Shown here: in pieces, positions 14,560 to 23,654 of the stretch
How positions within the stretch are numbered: the stretch's first letter is position 1
Layout of the letters: every line of letters begins with the position of its first letter
Source of the DNA: Clostridia bacterium
GTDB taxonomy: Bacteria; Bacillota; Clostridia; Oscillospirales; CAG-272
Assembly: GCA_017455905.1 (NCBI GenBank)
Contig: JAFTLQ010000017.1
Coordinates: forward strand, 1 to 60,295
Length of the DNA stretch: 60,295 nucleotides
Reading direction: 5' to 3'
Translations under genes and position numbers: made by a program
Notes under the pieces: model-generated
Seen by the model: only the letters and a program-made list of their open reading frames with translations
Told to the model about the DNA's origin: nothing
The model's database searches: none

Positions 14560-15990
14560 CGGGAATTCAGGTTGGACAAATATGCAAAGACCGAGCTTCG
14601 AGCGCTCCCTACGGCGCAGGAGCTTCGCGAATCGCTCGACCGTGGAGCGAACGCACAGATCAGACAGCGACTGTATCAGCTGTTTGACGAAAACACGTTT
14701 ATTGAAACGGGCGCATTTACAAAGCGCGGCTTCTCCGACTTCTTTGCTACGGATAAGAGCAACGAGCTGGAGGGTGTTATCTGCGGCTACGGCGCCGTAG
14801 ACGGAAAACTTGTGTATGCCTTCGCAGAGGATGCATCGCGTATGGGTGGTGCCATCGACGACCGTCACGCAAAGAAGATCGCCGATCTCTACGACATGGC
14901 CATCAAAAACGGCGCACCCGTCGTCGGCGTGTTCGATTCCAACGGAACGGACATTTTCGCCGGAACCTCTTCCCTGGCCGCTTATGCACGCATTATGAAG
15001 TGTGTTGCCAAGGCATCGGGCACGATCCCCCAGATCGCCTTTATCAGCGGTACGTGCATCGGCTCGGCTGCGACGATCGCCGCCATGTTCGATTTCTGCG
15101 TACAGGACCGCGAGGCACAGTTCTACGTAACCTCTCCCGAGCTTACGGGTGTCAAGGACGCGCAAAAGAACCTTCTGACCTACGTTGGCGAATGCAGTCA
15201 GTGCCTGCCTTTTATCCGCAGCCTGCTCTCCTTCCTGCCTGAAAATGCCTCGGTCGGCGCCGACGTGACCGAATGCAACGACAATCTCAACCGTATGCTC
15301 GGTGACGTCAACTTCGACGGAGATGCCGCCGCCATGCTGTCCGCGATCGCCGACAACAACGTATATTACGAGCTTTCTCCCAAAAAGGAGTCCTCCGTAT
15401 CGCTGGCCTTTACTACCGTTGGAGGTGTCAAGTGCGGCATCGTTGCAAACAGCTTTAAGCATCACGAGGGGCGCATCTGTTCTGACTGCGCAAAGAAGAT
15501 CGCGCGCTTCGTCAACTTCTGCGACTGCTTCGGTATTCCTCTCGTTACGCTCGTCGACTCCTACGGTCTGGCCTCCTGTGCCGAAAACGAGATCGACTTT
15601 GCCGATAGCCTATCCGACCTTGCCTACGCTTATGCAACGGCAGAAAACGCCAAGGTCACCGTCATCTGCGGCCACGCCATCGGCGCCTCCTTCGCCCTTC
15701 TCGGCTCCAAGGCGCTTGGTGCAGACATCGTCTACGCGACCGACGACTCCGAGATCGGTGCCTTGAACGCGGAAAGCGGCGTTGCCTTTGCCTGGGACAA
15801 GTATATTACCGTTGAAACGACCAGAGACGATCTGATCGCTCAGTGGAAGGCCGAGGTCTCCTCTCCCGTCGCCGCCGCATCCTGCGGTGAGGTGGACGAT
15901 ATCATCAGCTACAGCGAGCTTCGTGCCCGTATCTGCTCGGCACTTCTGATGCTCTCGGGCAAGGGCAAAGCGCGCGGCTTCTCCTATTGA
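14551..15990 (+). CDS. Biotin-dependent carboxyltransferase (acyl-CoA/12S type)
   Basis: About 479 residues of the crotonase-like carboxyltransferase family (methylmalonyl-CoA decarboxylase alpha, PCC-beta, transcarboxylase 12S). N half: GVICGYGAVDGKLVYAFAED and SLAAYARIMKCVAKASGTIPQIAFISGTCIGSAA; C half: HHEGRICSDCAKKIARFVNFCD, VTVICGHAIGASFALLGSKAL, DIVYATDDSEIGALNAE. It transfers CO2 between carboxybiotin and a CoA thioester. It is some 30-40 residues shorter than typical MmdA and lacks the strongest substrate-specific motifs, so the acyl group is not assigned. I prefer ATG 14551 over TTG 14542 because AAGGAGA is too close to the latter. First gene of a five-gene operon. Confidence 0.85.
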   Translation: MANREFRLDKYAKTELRALPTAQELRESLDRGANAQIRQRLYQLFDENTFIETGAFTKRGFSDFFATDKSNELEGVICGYGAVDGKLVYAFAEDASRMGGAIDDRHAKKIADLYDMAIKNGAPVVGVFDSNGTDIFAGTSSLAAYARIMKCVAKASGTIPQIAFISGTCIGSAATIAAMFDFCVQDREAQFYVTSPELTGVKDAQKNLLTYVGECSQCLPFIRSLLSFLPENASVGADVTECNDNLNRMLGDVNFDGDAAAMLSAIADNNVYYELSPKKESSVSLAFTTVGGVKCGIVANSFKHHEGRICSDCAKKIARFVNFCDCFGIPLVTLVDSYGLASCAENEIDFADSLSDLAYAYATAENAKVTVICGHAIGASFALLGSKALGADIVYATDDSEIGALNAESGVAFAWDKYITVETTRDDLIAQWKAEVSSPVAAASCGEVDDIISYSELRARICSALLMLSGKGKARGFSY

Positions 15991-16004
15991 TCGGAGGCTT
16001 TGCG

Positions 16005-16355
16005 ATGTTACACACATATCTGTTATCCATTCAGGATCAAGACCCAACCAAGCCGCTGGAAAGCTTTGGAGAGAAGCTTTCCTACGGCGGCCAGATGCTT
16101 CTGCTTGGTATGGCAACGGTCTTTGCCGTTCTGTGCATTCTGTGGGCGTGCTTGGTCATTTTCAAGATGTTATTCCATGATCTGCCCGCCAAGAAAACCA
16201 AGACAGCAGACACCGTCGAGCAGACCGTCACGGAGCCGGTGGTCGAGCAGACCGACGACGGCGAGATCATTGCCGCCATCGCCGCCGCGATCGCCATGGC
16301 GGAAAGCGAATGCGAGCACGTCAAATTCAGAGTCGTTTCCTTCAGAAGAAAATAA
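16005..16355 (+). CDS. oadG: OadG-family sodium pump decarboxylase gamma subunit
   Basis: A 116-residue protein with one transmembrane helix (GGQMLLLGMATVFAVLCILWACLVIF, about residues 26-50) and a charged cytosolic tail ending in IIAAIAAAIAMAESE, a pattern seen in OadG-like subunits of Clostridia. It anchors and assembles the decarboxylase. ATG 16005 is chosen since CGGAGG lies 8 nt upstream; the longer frame begins inside the preceding gene. The gap to that gene is 14 nt. Confidence 0.8.
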   Translation: MLHTYLLSIQDQDPTKPLESFGEKLSYGGQMLLLGMATVFAVLCILWACLVIFKMLFHDLPAKKTKTADTVEQTVTEPVVEQTDDGEIIAAIAAAIAMAESECEHVKFRVVSFRRK

Positions 16356-16400
16356 ACACATTGGACACCGCTCCAAAAAGCGGCAAGAAAGGATCTTATC

Positions 16401-16790
16401 ATGAAAAAATATAATATCACCGTTAACGGTACCATGTACGAAGTCGTCGTTGAAGAGGCCGACGCAAGCGATATCTCCATCCCCGCCGCCGCCCCCGCAG
16501 CACCTGCTGCTCCGGCTGCACAGCCCACTCCTAAGCCGGCCGCTCCTAAGCCCGCTGCTAAGGCTGCACCTGCCGGTGCCAACAAGGTAAGCGCTCCCAT
16601 GCCCGGAACCATCCTTGACGTCAAGGTCAGCGTTGGTCAGACGGTCAAGAAGGGCGACGTCATCTGCGTGCTGGAAGCCATGAAGATGGAAAACGACATC
16701 CCTGCTCCCTGCGACGGCGTCGTAGCATCCGTCAACGTACAGAAGGGTGCTTCCGTTGCCGCTAATGATCTGCTCGCAACGCTGAACTGA
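16401..16790 (+). CDS. Biotin carboxyl carrier protein of the decarboxylase
   Basis: A 129-residue biotin/lipoyl-attachment protein. Short N-terminal beta part (KYNITVNGTMYEVVVEE), a long Ala/Pro hinge (about 29-60), then the swinging domain with the biotinylation site EAMKMEN (Lys near position 94). It carries CO2 from the carboxyltransferases to the membrane pump. The ribosome binding site AAAGGATC precedes ATG 16401. Confidence 0.95.
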   Translation: MKKYNITVNGTMYEVVVEEADASDISIPAAAPAAPAAPAAQPTPKPAAPKPAAKAAPAGANKVSAPMPGTILDVKVSVGQTVKKGDVICVLEAMKMENDIPAPCDGVVASVNVQKGASVAANDLLATLN

Positions 16791-16820
16791 TCATTCATGG
16801 AAAGACATAGGTGAATAACC

Positions 16821-18233
16821 ATGTTAGATGCGATAAAAAATTTCCTTGGCACGACGGGAGTTGCCCAGCTGTTTGCTGATTCAAATTGGTGGCAATACCT
16901 GGTGATGTATGTGATCGTCGGCGTGCTGTTCTATCTGGCGATCGTCAAGAAGTATGAGCCGCTGCTGCTGATGCCCATCGCCTTCGGTATGCTCCTTGCC
17001 AACCTTCCCGGTGCCGATCTCATTCATTTGGATTTTTTCTTTGATGACTATTACATCAGCGTAGAGGGCGGAAAGATCGTCGGCACGCTTGCTAACGACT
17101 TTACGCAGTTCCTCCAAGCGATTCCCAATGCTCTGTATTCCATTACCGATAGCTCCATCGTGTTTGATTTCTCCGAGGCGACCCTCGCCTCCGCAGGAAC
17201 CACCATGGATGCGGTCAACGCCACGTTCCAGGAATTTCTCGGCAACGCCGCGACGCTCACCGACGGTGCGCTTCATATCAAGATGTCGCACGTGATCAAG
17301 GAGGTCATCAACAACGGCGGTCTGGTCGACATTCTCTACCTCGGCGTCAAGCTCGGCGTATATCCTTCGCTGATCTTCCTCGGTGTCGGTGCCATGACGG
17401 ACTTCACGCCTCTGATCGCCAACCCCAAGTCGCTTCTTATGGGTGCCGGCGCTCAGCTCGGTGTTTTTGCTGCCTTCTTCTTTGCGCTGTTCCTTGGCTT
17501 CTCTCCTATGGAAGCCGGTGCGATCGGTATCATCGGCGGTGCCGACGGTCCCACGGCCATCCTCGTCACAAAGGAGTTGGCTCCGCATCTGCTTGGCGCG
17601 ATCGCCATCGCTGCGTATTCCTACATGGCGCTGATCCCCATTATTCAGCCGCCCTTTATGCGCCTGCTCACGACCGAAAAGGAACGCAAGATCAAGATGA
17701 CCAACCTGCGTACGGTATCCAAGGTCGAAAAGGTGGTCTTCCCCATCATCGTTACTGCCATCGTTTGCCTCGTGATCCCCGCTGCCGCGCCGCTTGTCGG
17801 CTTCCTCATGCTTGGTAACCTCTTCAACGTATCGGGCGTGTCCGACCGACTGTCCAAGACGGCGCAAAACGAGCTGATCAACATTGTCACGATCTTCCTC
17901 GGCGTTTCCGTCGGCGCAACGGCCAATGCGGAAAACTTCCTGAAGCCTCAAACGCTCTACATCATTGCCCTCGGTTTGTGTGCCTTCATCATTTCTACCT
18001 GCGGCGGTCTTATTACCGGTAAGATCATGTGCAAGCTCAGCGGTGGAAAGATCAATCCTTTGATCGGATCTGCCGGTGTTTCGGCCGTTCCCATGGCTGC
18101 CCGCGTGGCACAGGACGAAGGACGCAAGGCGGATCCCTCGAACTTCCTTCTGATGCACGCGATGGGTCCCAACGTAGCAGGCGTTATCGGCTCTGCCGTG
18201 GCCGCCGGCGTATTCCTCAGCTTCTTTGCTTGA
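16821..18233 (+). CDS. oadB: Sodium-translocating decarboxylase beta subunit (OadB/MmdB/GcdB family)
   Basis: A 470-residue polytopic membrane protein that decarboxylates carboxybiotin and exports Na+. Family landmarks: PLLLMPIAFGMLLANLPGA (48-65), GGLVDILYLGVKLGVYPSLI (166-185), FLGVGAMTDFTPLIANPK, and the ion-site motif IGIIGGADGPTAILVT (235-250, Asp242). Between residues about 66 and 164 there is a roughly 95-residue stretch, mostly polar with little hydrophobic content, that is far longer than the loop I know from 375-430-residue relatives; it probably lies outside the membrane. Weak ribosome binding site, 30 nt after the biotin carrier. Confidence 0.93.
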   Translation: MLDAIKNFLGTTGVAQLFADSNWWQYLVMYVIVGVLFYLAIVKKYEPLLLMPIAFGMLLANLPGADLIHLDFFFDDYYISVEGGKIVGTLANDFTQFLQAIPNALYSITDSSIVFDFSEATLASAGTTMDAVNATFQEFLGNAATLTDGALHIKMSHVIKEVINNGGLVDILYLGVKLGVYPSLIFLGVGAMTDFTPLIANPKSLLMGAGAQLGVFAAFFFALFLGFSPMEAGAIGIIGGADGPTAILVTKELAPHLLGAIAIAAYSYMALIPIIQPPFMRLLTTEKERKIKMTNLRTVSKVEKVVFPIIVTAIVCLVIPAAAPLVGFLMLGNLFNVSGVSDRLSKTAQNELINIVTIFLGVSVGATANAENFLKPQTLYIIALGLCAFIISTCGGLITGKIMCKLSGGKINPLIGSAGVSAVPMAARVAQDEGRKADPSNFLLMHAMGPNVAGVIGSAVAAGVFLSFFA

Positions 18234-18264
18234 TTTTGGTAAGATTATAAGAAAGGAACCAATC

Positions 18265-19665
18265 ATGTCTAAGGTCTTAATTACTGAAACCGTTCTCCGC
18301 GACGCCCACCAATCGCTGGCGGCGACGCGCATGACGACCGAAGAGATGCTCCCCATTCTGGAGGAGATGGATAAGGTCGGATATTATTCCCTCGAAGCAT
18401 GGGGCGGCGCCACCTTTGACGCTTGCCTGCGCTTCTTGAACGAAGACCCCTGGGAGCGTCTTCGTACCATCCGCAACCACGTCAAAAACACCAAGCTGCA
18501 GATGCTGTTCCGCGGACAGAACATTCTCGGCTACCGTCACTATGCCGACGACGTCGTAGAGTATTTCGTTCAGAAGTCGATCGCCAACGGTATTGACATC
18601 ATCCGCATCTTCGATGCCCTCAACGACGCGCGCAACCTGGAAACCGCGATCAAGGCAACGATCAAGGAGGGCGGCCACGTACAGGCTGCGATCTCCTATA
18701 CCACCTCCCCCTTCCACACCAACGAGGGCTTTGCACAGTATGCAAAGCAGCTGGAGGATATGGGAGCGCACTCCATTTGTATCAAGGATATGTCCGGTCT
18801 TTTGAAGCCCTACGAGGCTTATCAGCTCGTCAAGACGCTCAAGAGCACCGTCAAGATCCCGATCCAGCTGCACACGCACTACACCGCCGGTCTCGGCTCG
18901 ATGACGCTTCTCAAAGCGATCGAAGCCGGTGTCGATGCCGTTGATACCGCGATCTCTCCCCTGGCTATGGGTACGTCTCATACACCTACCGAGTCGATCG
19001 TTTCTACCCTGCAGGGCACGCCCTACGATACGGGTCTGTCCCTTGAGCAGCTCGACGTCGTTGCCAAGCACTTCACGACGATCCGCGAGCGCTACCTTGC
19101 ATCGGGTCTGATCGACCCCAAGGTACTCAAGGTCGATGTCAACGCTCTTCGTTATCAGGTTCCCGGCGGTATGCTGTCCAACCTTATCTCTCAGCTGAAG
19201 ATGGCAGGAAAGTCCGACAAGCTGGACGAGGTGCTGGAGGAGGTCGCTAACGTTCGTCGCGACGCGGGCTACCCGCCGCTTGTAACCCCCACCTCGCAGA
19301 TCGTCGGTACGCAAGCCGTTAACAACGTTCTCTTCGCCGAGGAAGGTCGTTATTCTCGCGTGACCAAGGAATTCCGCGGTCTTATCCGCGGTGAGTACGG
19401 CAAGTGCCCAGCTCCCGTCGACGACGCCTTCCGTCAGAAGATCATTGGTGACGAGCAGGTCATCGACTACCGTCCTGCCAACAAGATCGCACCCGAGCTT
19501 GAATCTCTGCGCAAGCGCGTAGCACCCTACCGCGAGCAGGAGGAGGACCTTCTGTCCTTGGCACTGTTCGAGCAGGTCGCCATCAAGTTCTTCGAATGGA
19601 GAAAGCAGAAGAAATATCACCTTGACAAAAACGCCGATGCCGCAAACGGCGTGCATGCAATCTGA
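18265..19665 (+). CDS. oadA: Oxaloacetate decarboxylase alpha/5S-type pyruvate carboxyltransferase
   Basis: A 466-residue HMGL-like TIM barrel plus conserved C-terminal domain. Start MSKVLITETVLRDAHQSLAAT contains the metal Asp and the DAHQS motif; HTHYTAGLGSM gives the metal histidines; ISPLAMGTSHTPTES and QVPGGMLSNL are family signatures. There is no fused biotin domain, so it must use the separate carrier encoded in the operon. It would remove CO2 from oxaloacetate (or act as the 5S part of a transcarboxylase). ATG 18265 has AAAGGAACC upstream; the longer frame overlaps oadB. Last gene of the operon. Confidence 0.93.
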   Translation: MSKVLITETVLRDAHQSLAATRMTTEEMLPILEEMDKVGYYSLEAWGGATFDACLRFLNEDPWERLRTIRNHVKNTKLQMLFRGQNILGYRHYADDVVEYFVQKSIANGIDIIRIFDALNDARNLETAIKATIKEGGHVQAAISYTTSPFHTNEGFAQYAKQLEDMGAHSICIKDMSGLLKPYEAYQLVKTLKSTVKIPIQLHTHYTAGLGSMTLLKAIEAGVDAVDTAISPLAMGTSHTPTESIVSTLQGTPYDTGLSLEQLDVVAKHFTTIRERYLASGLIDPKVLKVDVNALRYQVPGGMLSNLISQLKMAGKSDKLDEVLEEVANVRRDAGYPPLVTPTSQIVGTQAVNNVLFAEEGRYSRVTKEFRGLIRGEYGKCPAPVDDAFRQKIIGDEQVIDYRPANKIAPELESLRKRVAPYREQEEDLLSLALFEQVAIKFFEWRKQKKYHLDKNADAANGVHAI

Positions 19666-19670
19666 TAGAT

Positions 19671-19717
19671 AACACAACAAGGGACAGAGAAATCAATTCT
19701 CTGTCCCTTGTTGTGTT
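19671..19717. terminator. Shared convergent terminator, 21-bp perfect stem
   Basis: AACACAACAAGGGACAGAGAA (first 20 of 21 paired bases begin at 19671) pairs perfectly with 19697-19717 around a 5-nt loop. It ends the decarboxylase operon on the plus strand and the small cysteine-protein gene on the minus strand, whose stop codon lies at its edge. Confidence 0.75.
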
Positions 19718-19856
19718 ACAAGTCGTCGGCGTCCTGTATCGGCTCCTGACTCTCATCGACGGGCACGCCCGTCCACGAGCCGTTAGGGTCGGTGCAGATG
19801 CGTTTTTGCTCGTCCGTCAACTCACACGCATCCTTACAAGTGCGTTTTTCTTTCAT
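19716..19856 (-). CDS. Small 46-residue cysteine-containing protein
   Basis: A short reading frame missed by length cut-offs: ATG 19856 to TAA at 19716-19718. It begins MKEKRTCKDACELTDEQKR and carries three cysteines (positions 7, 11, 21), a single Trp (28) and an acidic tail ending DADDL. No signal peptide. The ribosome binding site AAGGAG stands 8 nt before ATG, and the gene follows ftsH by 92 nt on the same strand and ends at a strong terminator. The C-x3-C...C spacing suggests a metal or redox mini-protein, but I do not recognise the family. Confidence 0.6.
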   Translation of the reverse strand: MKEKRTCKDACELTDEQKRICTDPNGSWTGVPVDESQEPIQDADDL

Positions 19857-19857
19857 G

Positions 19858-19887
19858 GGGAACACTCCTTTTTTATTGAGTGTTCCC
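19858..19887 (-). promoter_or_regulatory. Hairpin overlapping the ribosome binding site of the 46-residue protein
   Basis: GGGAACACTC pairs with GAGTGTTCCC around a 10-nt A-rich loop; the AAGGAG Shine-Dalgarno spans the loop-stem edge and ATG follows two bases after the stem. On the plus strand the same hairpin is followed by TTCTTTTTT and could act as a back-up terminator. Confidence 0.5.
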
Positions 19888-19948
19888 ATTCTTTTTTCGT
19901 TTTATGAGGAAGAAGGACTGTTTGGATCGCGGCAAACGCTCGATCCGT

Positions 19949-22198
19949 TTACCATCTCCAGGAATCGTCGTCCTTTTGATCCTTCTGGGACTCCTCGCTG
20001 TTATCCGATTCCGCCTTAGGCTCTTCCTTTTTGGGCTCCTCTGTCTTCGGCTCCTCCTTGCGGGAAGGTTCACGGAAGAAGTTGTTTAAGAAGTCGTCGA
20101 TCATTTCATCGTCCTTGGATCTCGGCTTAGCCTTGACGTCCTCTGCCATCCGACGGGCGATCTCCTCCTCACGTGCCTTGGCCTCGGCCTCCGCCTTAGC
20201 ATTGTTCTCGTGAGCCGTCTTGTTTTCATCCTCGCTGATCTGCTTCTTGCGGAAGGCGATGTCCTCGATCATCTCCATGGTAGGCGCTTCCTCGGTCATA
20301 GCGGCCTTGAACTGCTCGCCATCCATCGATTCATTTTTCAGAAGGAACTGTGCAACAAAGTGCAGCTTATCGATATGCTCGGAAAGTATCTGCTTGCAAC
20401 GCTCGTAGGCAGACGAAATGATGGCGTGTACCTCGTCGTCGATCGCCGCGGCGGTCTTGGAGGAATACTGCGTTCCGTTGGAGAAGTCGCGTCCGAGGAA
20501 CACCTCCGACTCCGAGCGCTCCGAGGCGTACAGGATCGGGCCGAGCACGTCGCTCATACCGTAGCGCTTAACCATATTGCGCGCAATGGAGGTCGCTTGC
20601 TGGATATCGCTGGATGCACCCGTGGAAATATCGTCAAGAACGAGTGCCTCGGCCACGCGGCCACCAAGGGAAAGAACGATCTCATCGATCATCTGCTTCT
20701 TGGACATCGTCATGCGATCCTGGACAGGCGGATTGATGGTAACACCTCCTGCGTTTCCGGCAGGAACGATCGTAATATGCTTGACAGGATCGGCATGCTC
20801 ACAGAAGAAGCCTGCCACCGCGTGACCTGCTTCATGGTAGGCACACAGCTTGTTATCCTCGGGCGTACGGCGATTGACCTTCTTCTGAGGACCAAGGATC
20901 ATCTTCATGTACGAATCCTCGATCTCATCCATACCGATCAGCGCCTTATTTCTCTTTGCGGCAAGAATAGCCGCTTCATTGAGCAGGTTTGCAAGGTCAG
21001 CACCCGTAAAGCCAATGGTCGACTGTGCGATCTTTGCAAAATCCACGGTAGCCTCCATCGGCTTGTTTCTCGAATGCACGCGAAGGATGTCTTCTCTGCC
21101 CTTCATATCGGGATTATTGACGGTAACACGGCGGTCAAAGCGTCCGGGACGAAGAAGTGCGGGGTCAAGGATGTCGGGACGGTTGGTAGCCGCCATGACG
21201 ATAACGCCGGAGTGCGTACCGAAGCCGTCCATTTCAACGAGCAGCTGGTTGAGCGTTTGCTCACGCTCGTCGTGACCGCCGCCAAGACCGGCACCTCTGT
21301 GACGACCAACGGCATCGATCTCGTCGATGAAGATGATGCTCGCCGGCGTACGGCGTGCGTTTTCAAACAGATCACGGACACGGGAGGCACCGACACCGAC
21401 GTACATTTCCACAAAATCGGAGCCGGAGATGGAAAAGAACGGCACACCCGCCTCACCGGCAACCGCCTTGGCAAGCAAGGTCTTACCCGTACCGGGAGGG
21501 CCTACGAGAAGCACGCCACGCGGGATACGCGCACCGAGCTTGGTGAATTTCTGCGGATCCTTGAGGAACTCAACGACCTCCTCAAGCTCGGCCTTTTCCT
21601 CGTCCGCACCTGCCACGTCGGCAAATTTAACGGGGTCCTTATCATTATAGGATACCTTCGCCTTGGATTTGGAGAAGGAATTCATCTTGCCCATGGCGCC
21701 GCCCGTCTGACGAATGACGAAGATCCACAGAACGATAAAGATCACCGTCAGAATAATATACGGCAAATATACCTCATACCATGGCTGATCGGCGGCGGCA
21801 TCGTAGTTGTAGGTCTCAAGGATACTGTCGTCAGCGAAGGATTCCTTGTTTTCCTGCGCCATGCGGTTGATATCCTCCAGCTGGAAGCTGTAGCTGACCT
21901 GATAGACGTATTCCTTGTGCTTGGGTTCTCCCTTGTCATCCAGCTCGATCACAAAGCCGTCGTCATTGGTTTGGAAGTTTCCGTTCTCATCCTCTTTGAC
22001 GGCCAGCGCATCGATCGACATCTTCAAATTTCCGTCGATCTCAAAGGACTTGATGAGATTGTTTTCAAACAGCTGCTTGAGTTGGCTGTAAGAAATATCC
22101 TCCGCCGTTTGACGGCCGCCCGCGAAGACAGACACCGCCACGAGCACGATGGCAATGATCACAAGCAACGTCAGTATACTCTTAAAATTTGCCTTCAT
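19949..22198 (-). CDS. ftsH: ATP-dependent zinc metalloprotease FtsH
   Basis: A 749-residue membrane-bound AAA+ protease. TM1 at about 8-26, an extracytoplasmic domain to about 140, TM2 about 146-162, Walker A GPPGTGKT at 233-240, [13 protein letters not shown] with Walker B, second region of homology [21 protein letters not shown], and the zinc site HEAGH. The C-terminal about 90 residues form a long charged Glu/Lys tail rich in EEPK repeats, longer than usual. It degrades membrane and regulatory proteins. It follows tilS by 22 nt, the normal tilS-ftsH neighbourhood of Gram-positive bacteria (hpt is absent here). Confidence 0.97.
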   Translation of the reverse strand: MKANFKSILTLLVIIAIVLVAVSVFAGGRQTAEDISYSQLKQLFENNLIKSFEIDGNLKMSIDALAVKEDENGNFQTNDDGFVIELDDKGEPKHKEYVYQVSYSFQLEDINRMAQENKESFADDSILETYNYDAAADQPWYEVYLPYIILTVIFIVLWIFVIRQTGGAMGKMNSFSKSKAKVSYNDKDPVKFADVAGADEEKAELEEVVEFLKDPQKFTKLGARIPRGVLLVGPPGTGKTLLAKAVAGEAGVPFFSISGSDFVEMYVGVGASRVRDLFENARRTPASIIFIDEIDAVGRHRGAGLGGGHDEREQTLNQLLVEMDGFGTHSGVIVMAATNRPDILDPALLRPGRFDRRVTVNNPDMKGREDILRVHSRNKPMEATVDFAKIAQSTIGFTGADLANLLNEAAILAAKRNKALIGMDEIEDSYMKMILGPQKKVNRRTPEDNKLCAYHEAGHAVAGFFCEHADPVKHITIVPAGNAGGVTINPPVQDRMTMSKKQMIDEIVLSLGGRVAEALVLDDISTGASSDIQQATSIARNMVKRYGMSDVLGPILYASERSESEVFLGRDFSNGTQYSSKTAAAIDDEVHAIISSAYERCKQILSEHIDKLHFVAQFLLKNESMDGEQFKAAMTEEAPTMEMIEDIAFRKKQISEDENKTAHENNAKAEAEAKAREEEIARRMAEDVKAKPRSKDDEMIDDFLNNFFREPSRKEEPKTEEPKKEEPKAESDNSEESQKDQKDDDSWRW

Positions 22199-22220
22199 TC
22201 AAAAAAACCTAAGCCTTTCA

Positions 22221-23654
22221 TTATAAACAAAAACAATCCGCAAACGTATCGTGCGCTGCAAAGGTTATATACAGCGGATTCTCACGATCGGTCTTTTTCC
22301 GATCCTGCCGAACGCCGAAGCCGGGGACCCAAACGATCCCCTTATCGTCACACAGGATGGGAAGTGAACGACGATACGCCGCGGAATAGTGACGGTCGGC
22401 AAACAGCTTTTTCACCTTATGCGTCATGCCGCCGTACGTGTAGGCGTCGCCCTCCTTACGAAACCGAAGGAACAACGCTCCATCTATTATAGCAGACGAA
22501 AGGTCTGCTTGTATTGAGATTTTGTAAACATTTAGAGAAATATCTGTATTTTTCGCTTCGGAAAGACAGATAGAAAAGCCATGCTCGTCAAAATGCTGCC
22601 ATCCCATATGAAGCGGAATCTGTCCGCTCGCGACCGGTTCCTCGGCAATATCGCCAAGACGCAGGATGCGTACGGTACGCCTGTCGGAGGACAAAACGAC
22701 GCCACCCGGAAAGGAATAGGAAAACGGCTTATCCTCGTGCAGCAAGCGAAAGACGGCGTCAAGATGCGTCGCCTCGGGCGACACATCCGTCCGCGTGCGA
22801 AGCCACAGCTTAAGAACACGCGCCAGCACGACCTTATCAAGGGCGATCAGATCCTGTGCGCGCATGGAACCGTCTGCCTGACAGACAAAGCTCTCGCTTG
22901 CTATGCGGTCAAGATACCGTGCATCCTCTCGCAGGTGCTTGGTCATGCGCGTGACCTGACGCTCCGGATCGGGCGTCAGATGCTCAAGATGCGGCAAGAT
23001 CTCATGACGGATATAGTTTCTCATGGGAAGCACGGAAAAATTCGTGCTGTCCTCTACGTACGCAATATTTTCTTGTTGTAAAAAAGAGACGATATCGCGT
23101 TTGGCAATATCCAGCATCGGGCGTAAAACGTCAGCGCTTATCGGTGCCATGCCGCACATTCCTTGCGTGCCGCTACCGCGCATCATATGAAACAGCACAG
23201 TCTCCAGCTGATCGGTGGCATGGTGCGCCGTTACGATATACGCATACCGACCGTCGCACAGACAGGAGCGCAGCGCCTCATACCGCACTGCCCTTGCCGC
23301 TTCCTCCAGCCCCATCGCGTGCGCTTTCGCATACGCAGGCGCGTCGCGGTGCAGCACCTCGATATCCACCGCATGACGGCGGCAGACATCCACGGAGAAC
23401 TGCGCGTCGCGATCGGCCTCCTCTCCGCGTATGCCATGGTGAACGTGCACGGCCTTCATGGGAAAATCGCCATTTCTTCTGCGAAATTCGTACATAAATT
23501 CGAGCAGAAATACAGAATCAGCGCCTCCCGAAAACGCAAGCACGACACCCTTTTGAAAGAAGGACGGCATGTCACAGCCATGCACGGTCGCATCAAACGC
23601 ATCGTACAGGCGTCGCCCCAACGGCGTATAAAACATCGTAGGATCAGCCGACAC
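22221..23654 (-). CDS. tilS: tRNA(Ile)-lysidine synthetase TilS
   Basis: N-type ATP pyrophosphatase with the P-loop LAFSGGADSVFLLEF at about 45-60, then GIRGEEADRDAQFSV and TAHHATDQLETVL. The C-terminal TilS domain (to VPGFGVRQDRKK) is complete. It makes lysidine at C34 of tRNA-Ile(CAU). The frame is open to TTG 23669; GTG 23654 has AGGAAG 6 nt upstream and is my choice, giving an 11-nt overlap with dnaB, while ATG 23636 lacks a ribosome binding site. About 477 residues, typical length. Confidence 0.93.
   Translation of the reverse strand: MSADPTMFYTPLGRRLYDAFDATVHGCDMPSFFQKGVVLAFSGGADSVFLLEFMYEFRRRNGDFPMKAVHVHHGIRGEEADRDAQFSVDVCRRHAVDIEVLHRDAPAYAKAHAMGLEEAARAVRYEALRSCLCDGRYAYIVTAHHATDQLETVLFHMMRGSGTQGMCGMAPISADVLRPMLDIAKRDIVSFLQQENIAYVEDSTNFSVLPMRNYIRHEILPHLEHLTPDPERQVTRMTKHLREDARYLDRIASESFVCQADGSMRAQDLIALDKVVLARVLKLWLRTRTDVSPEATHLDAVFRLLHEDKPFSYSFPGGVVLSSDRRTVRILRLGDIAEEPVASGQIPLHMGWQHFDEHGFSICLSEAKNTDISLNVYKISIQADLSSAIIDGALFLRFRKEGDAYTYGGMTHKVKKLFADRHYSAAYRRSLPILCDDKGIVWVPGFGVRQDRKKTDRENPLYITFAAHDTFADCFCL

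Noticed and set aside
19713-19907. A 64-codon plus-strand frame over the same region as the small cysteine protein
   Set aside because: It starts inside the terminator without a ribosome binding site; the minus-strand frame has a proper start, Shine-Dalgarno and terminator.
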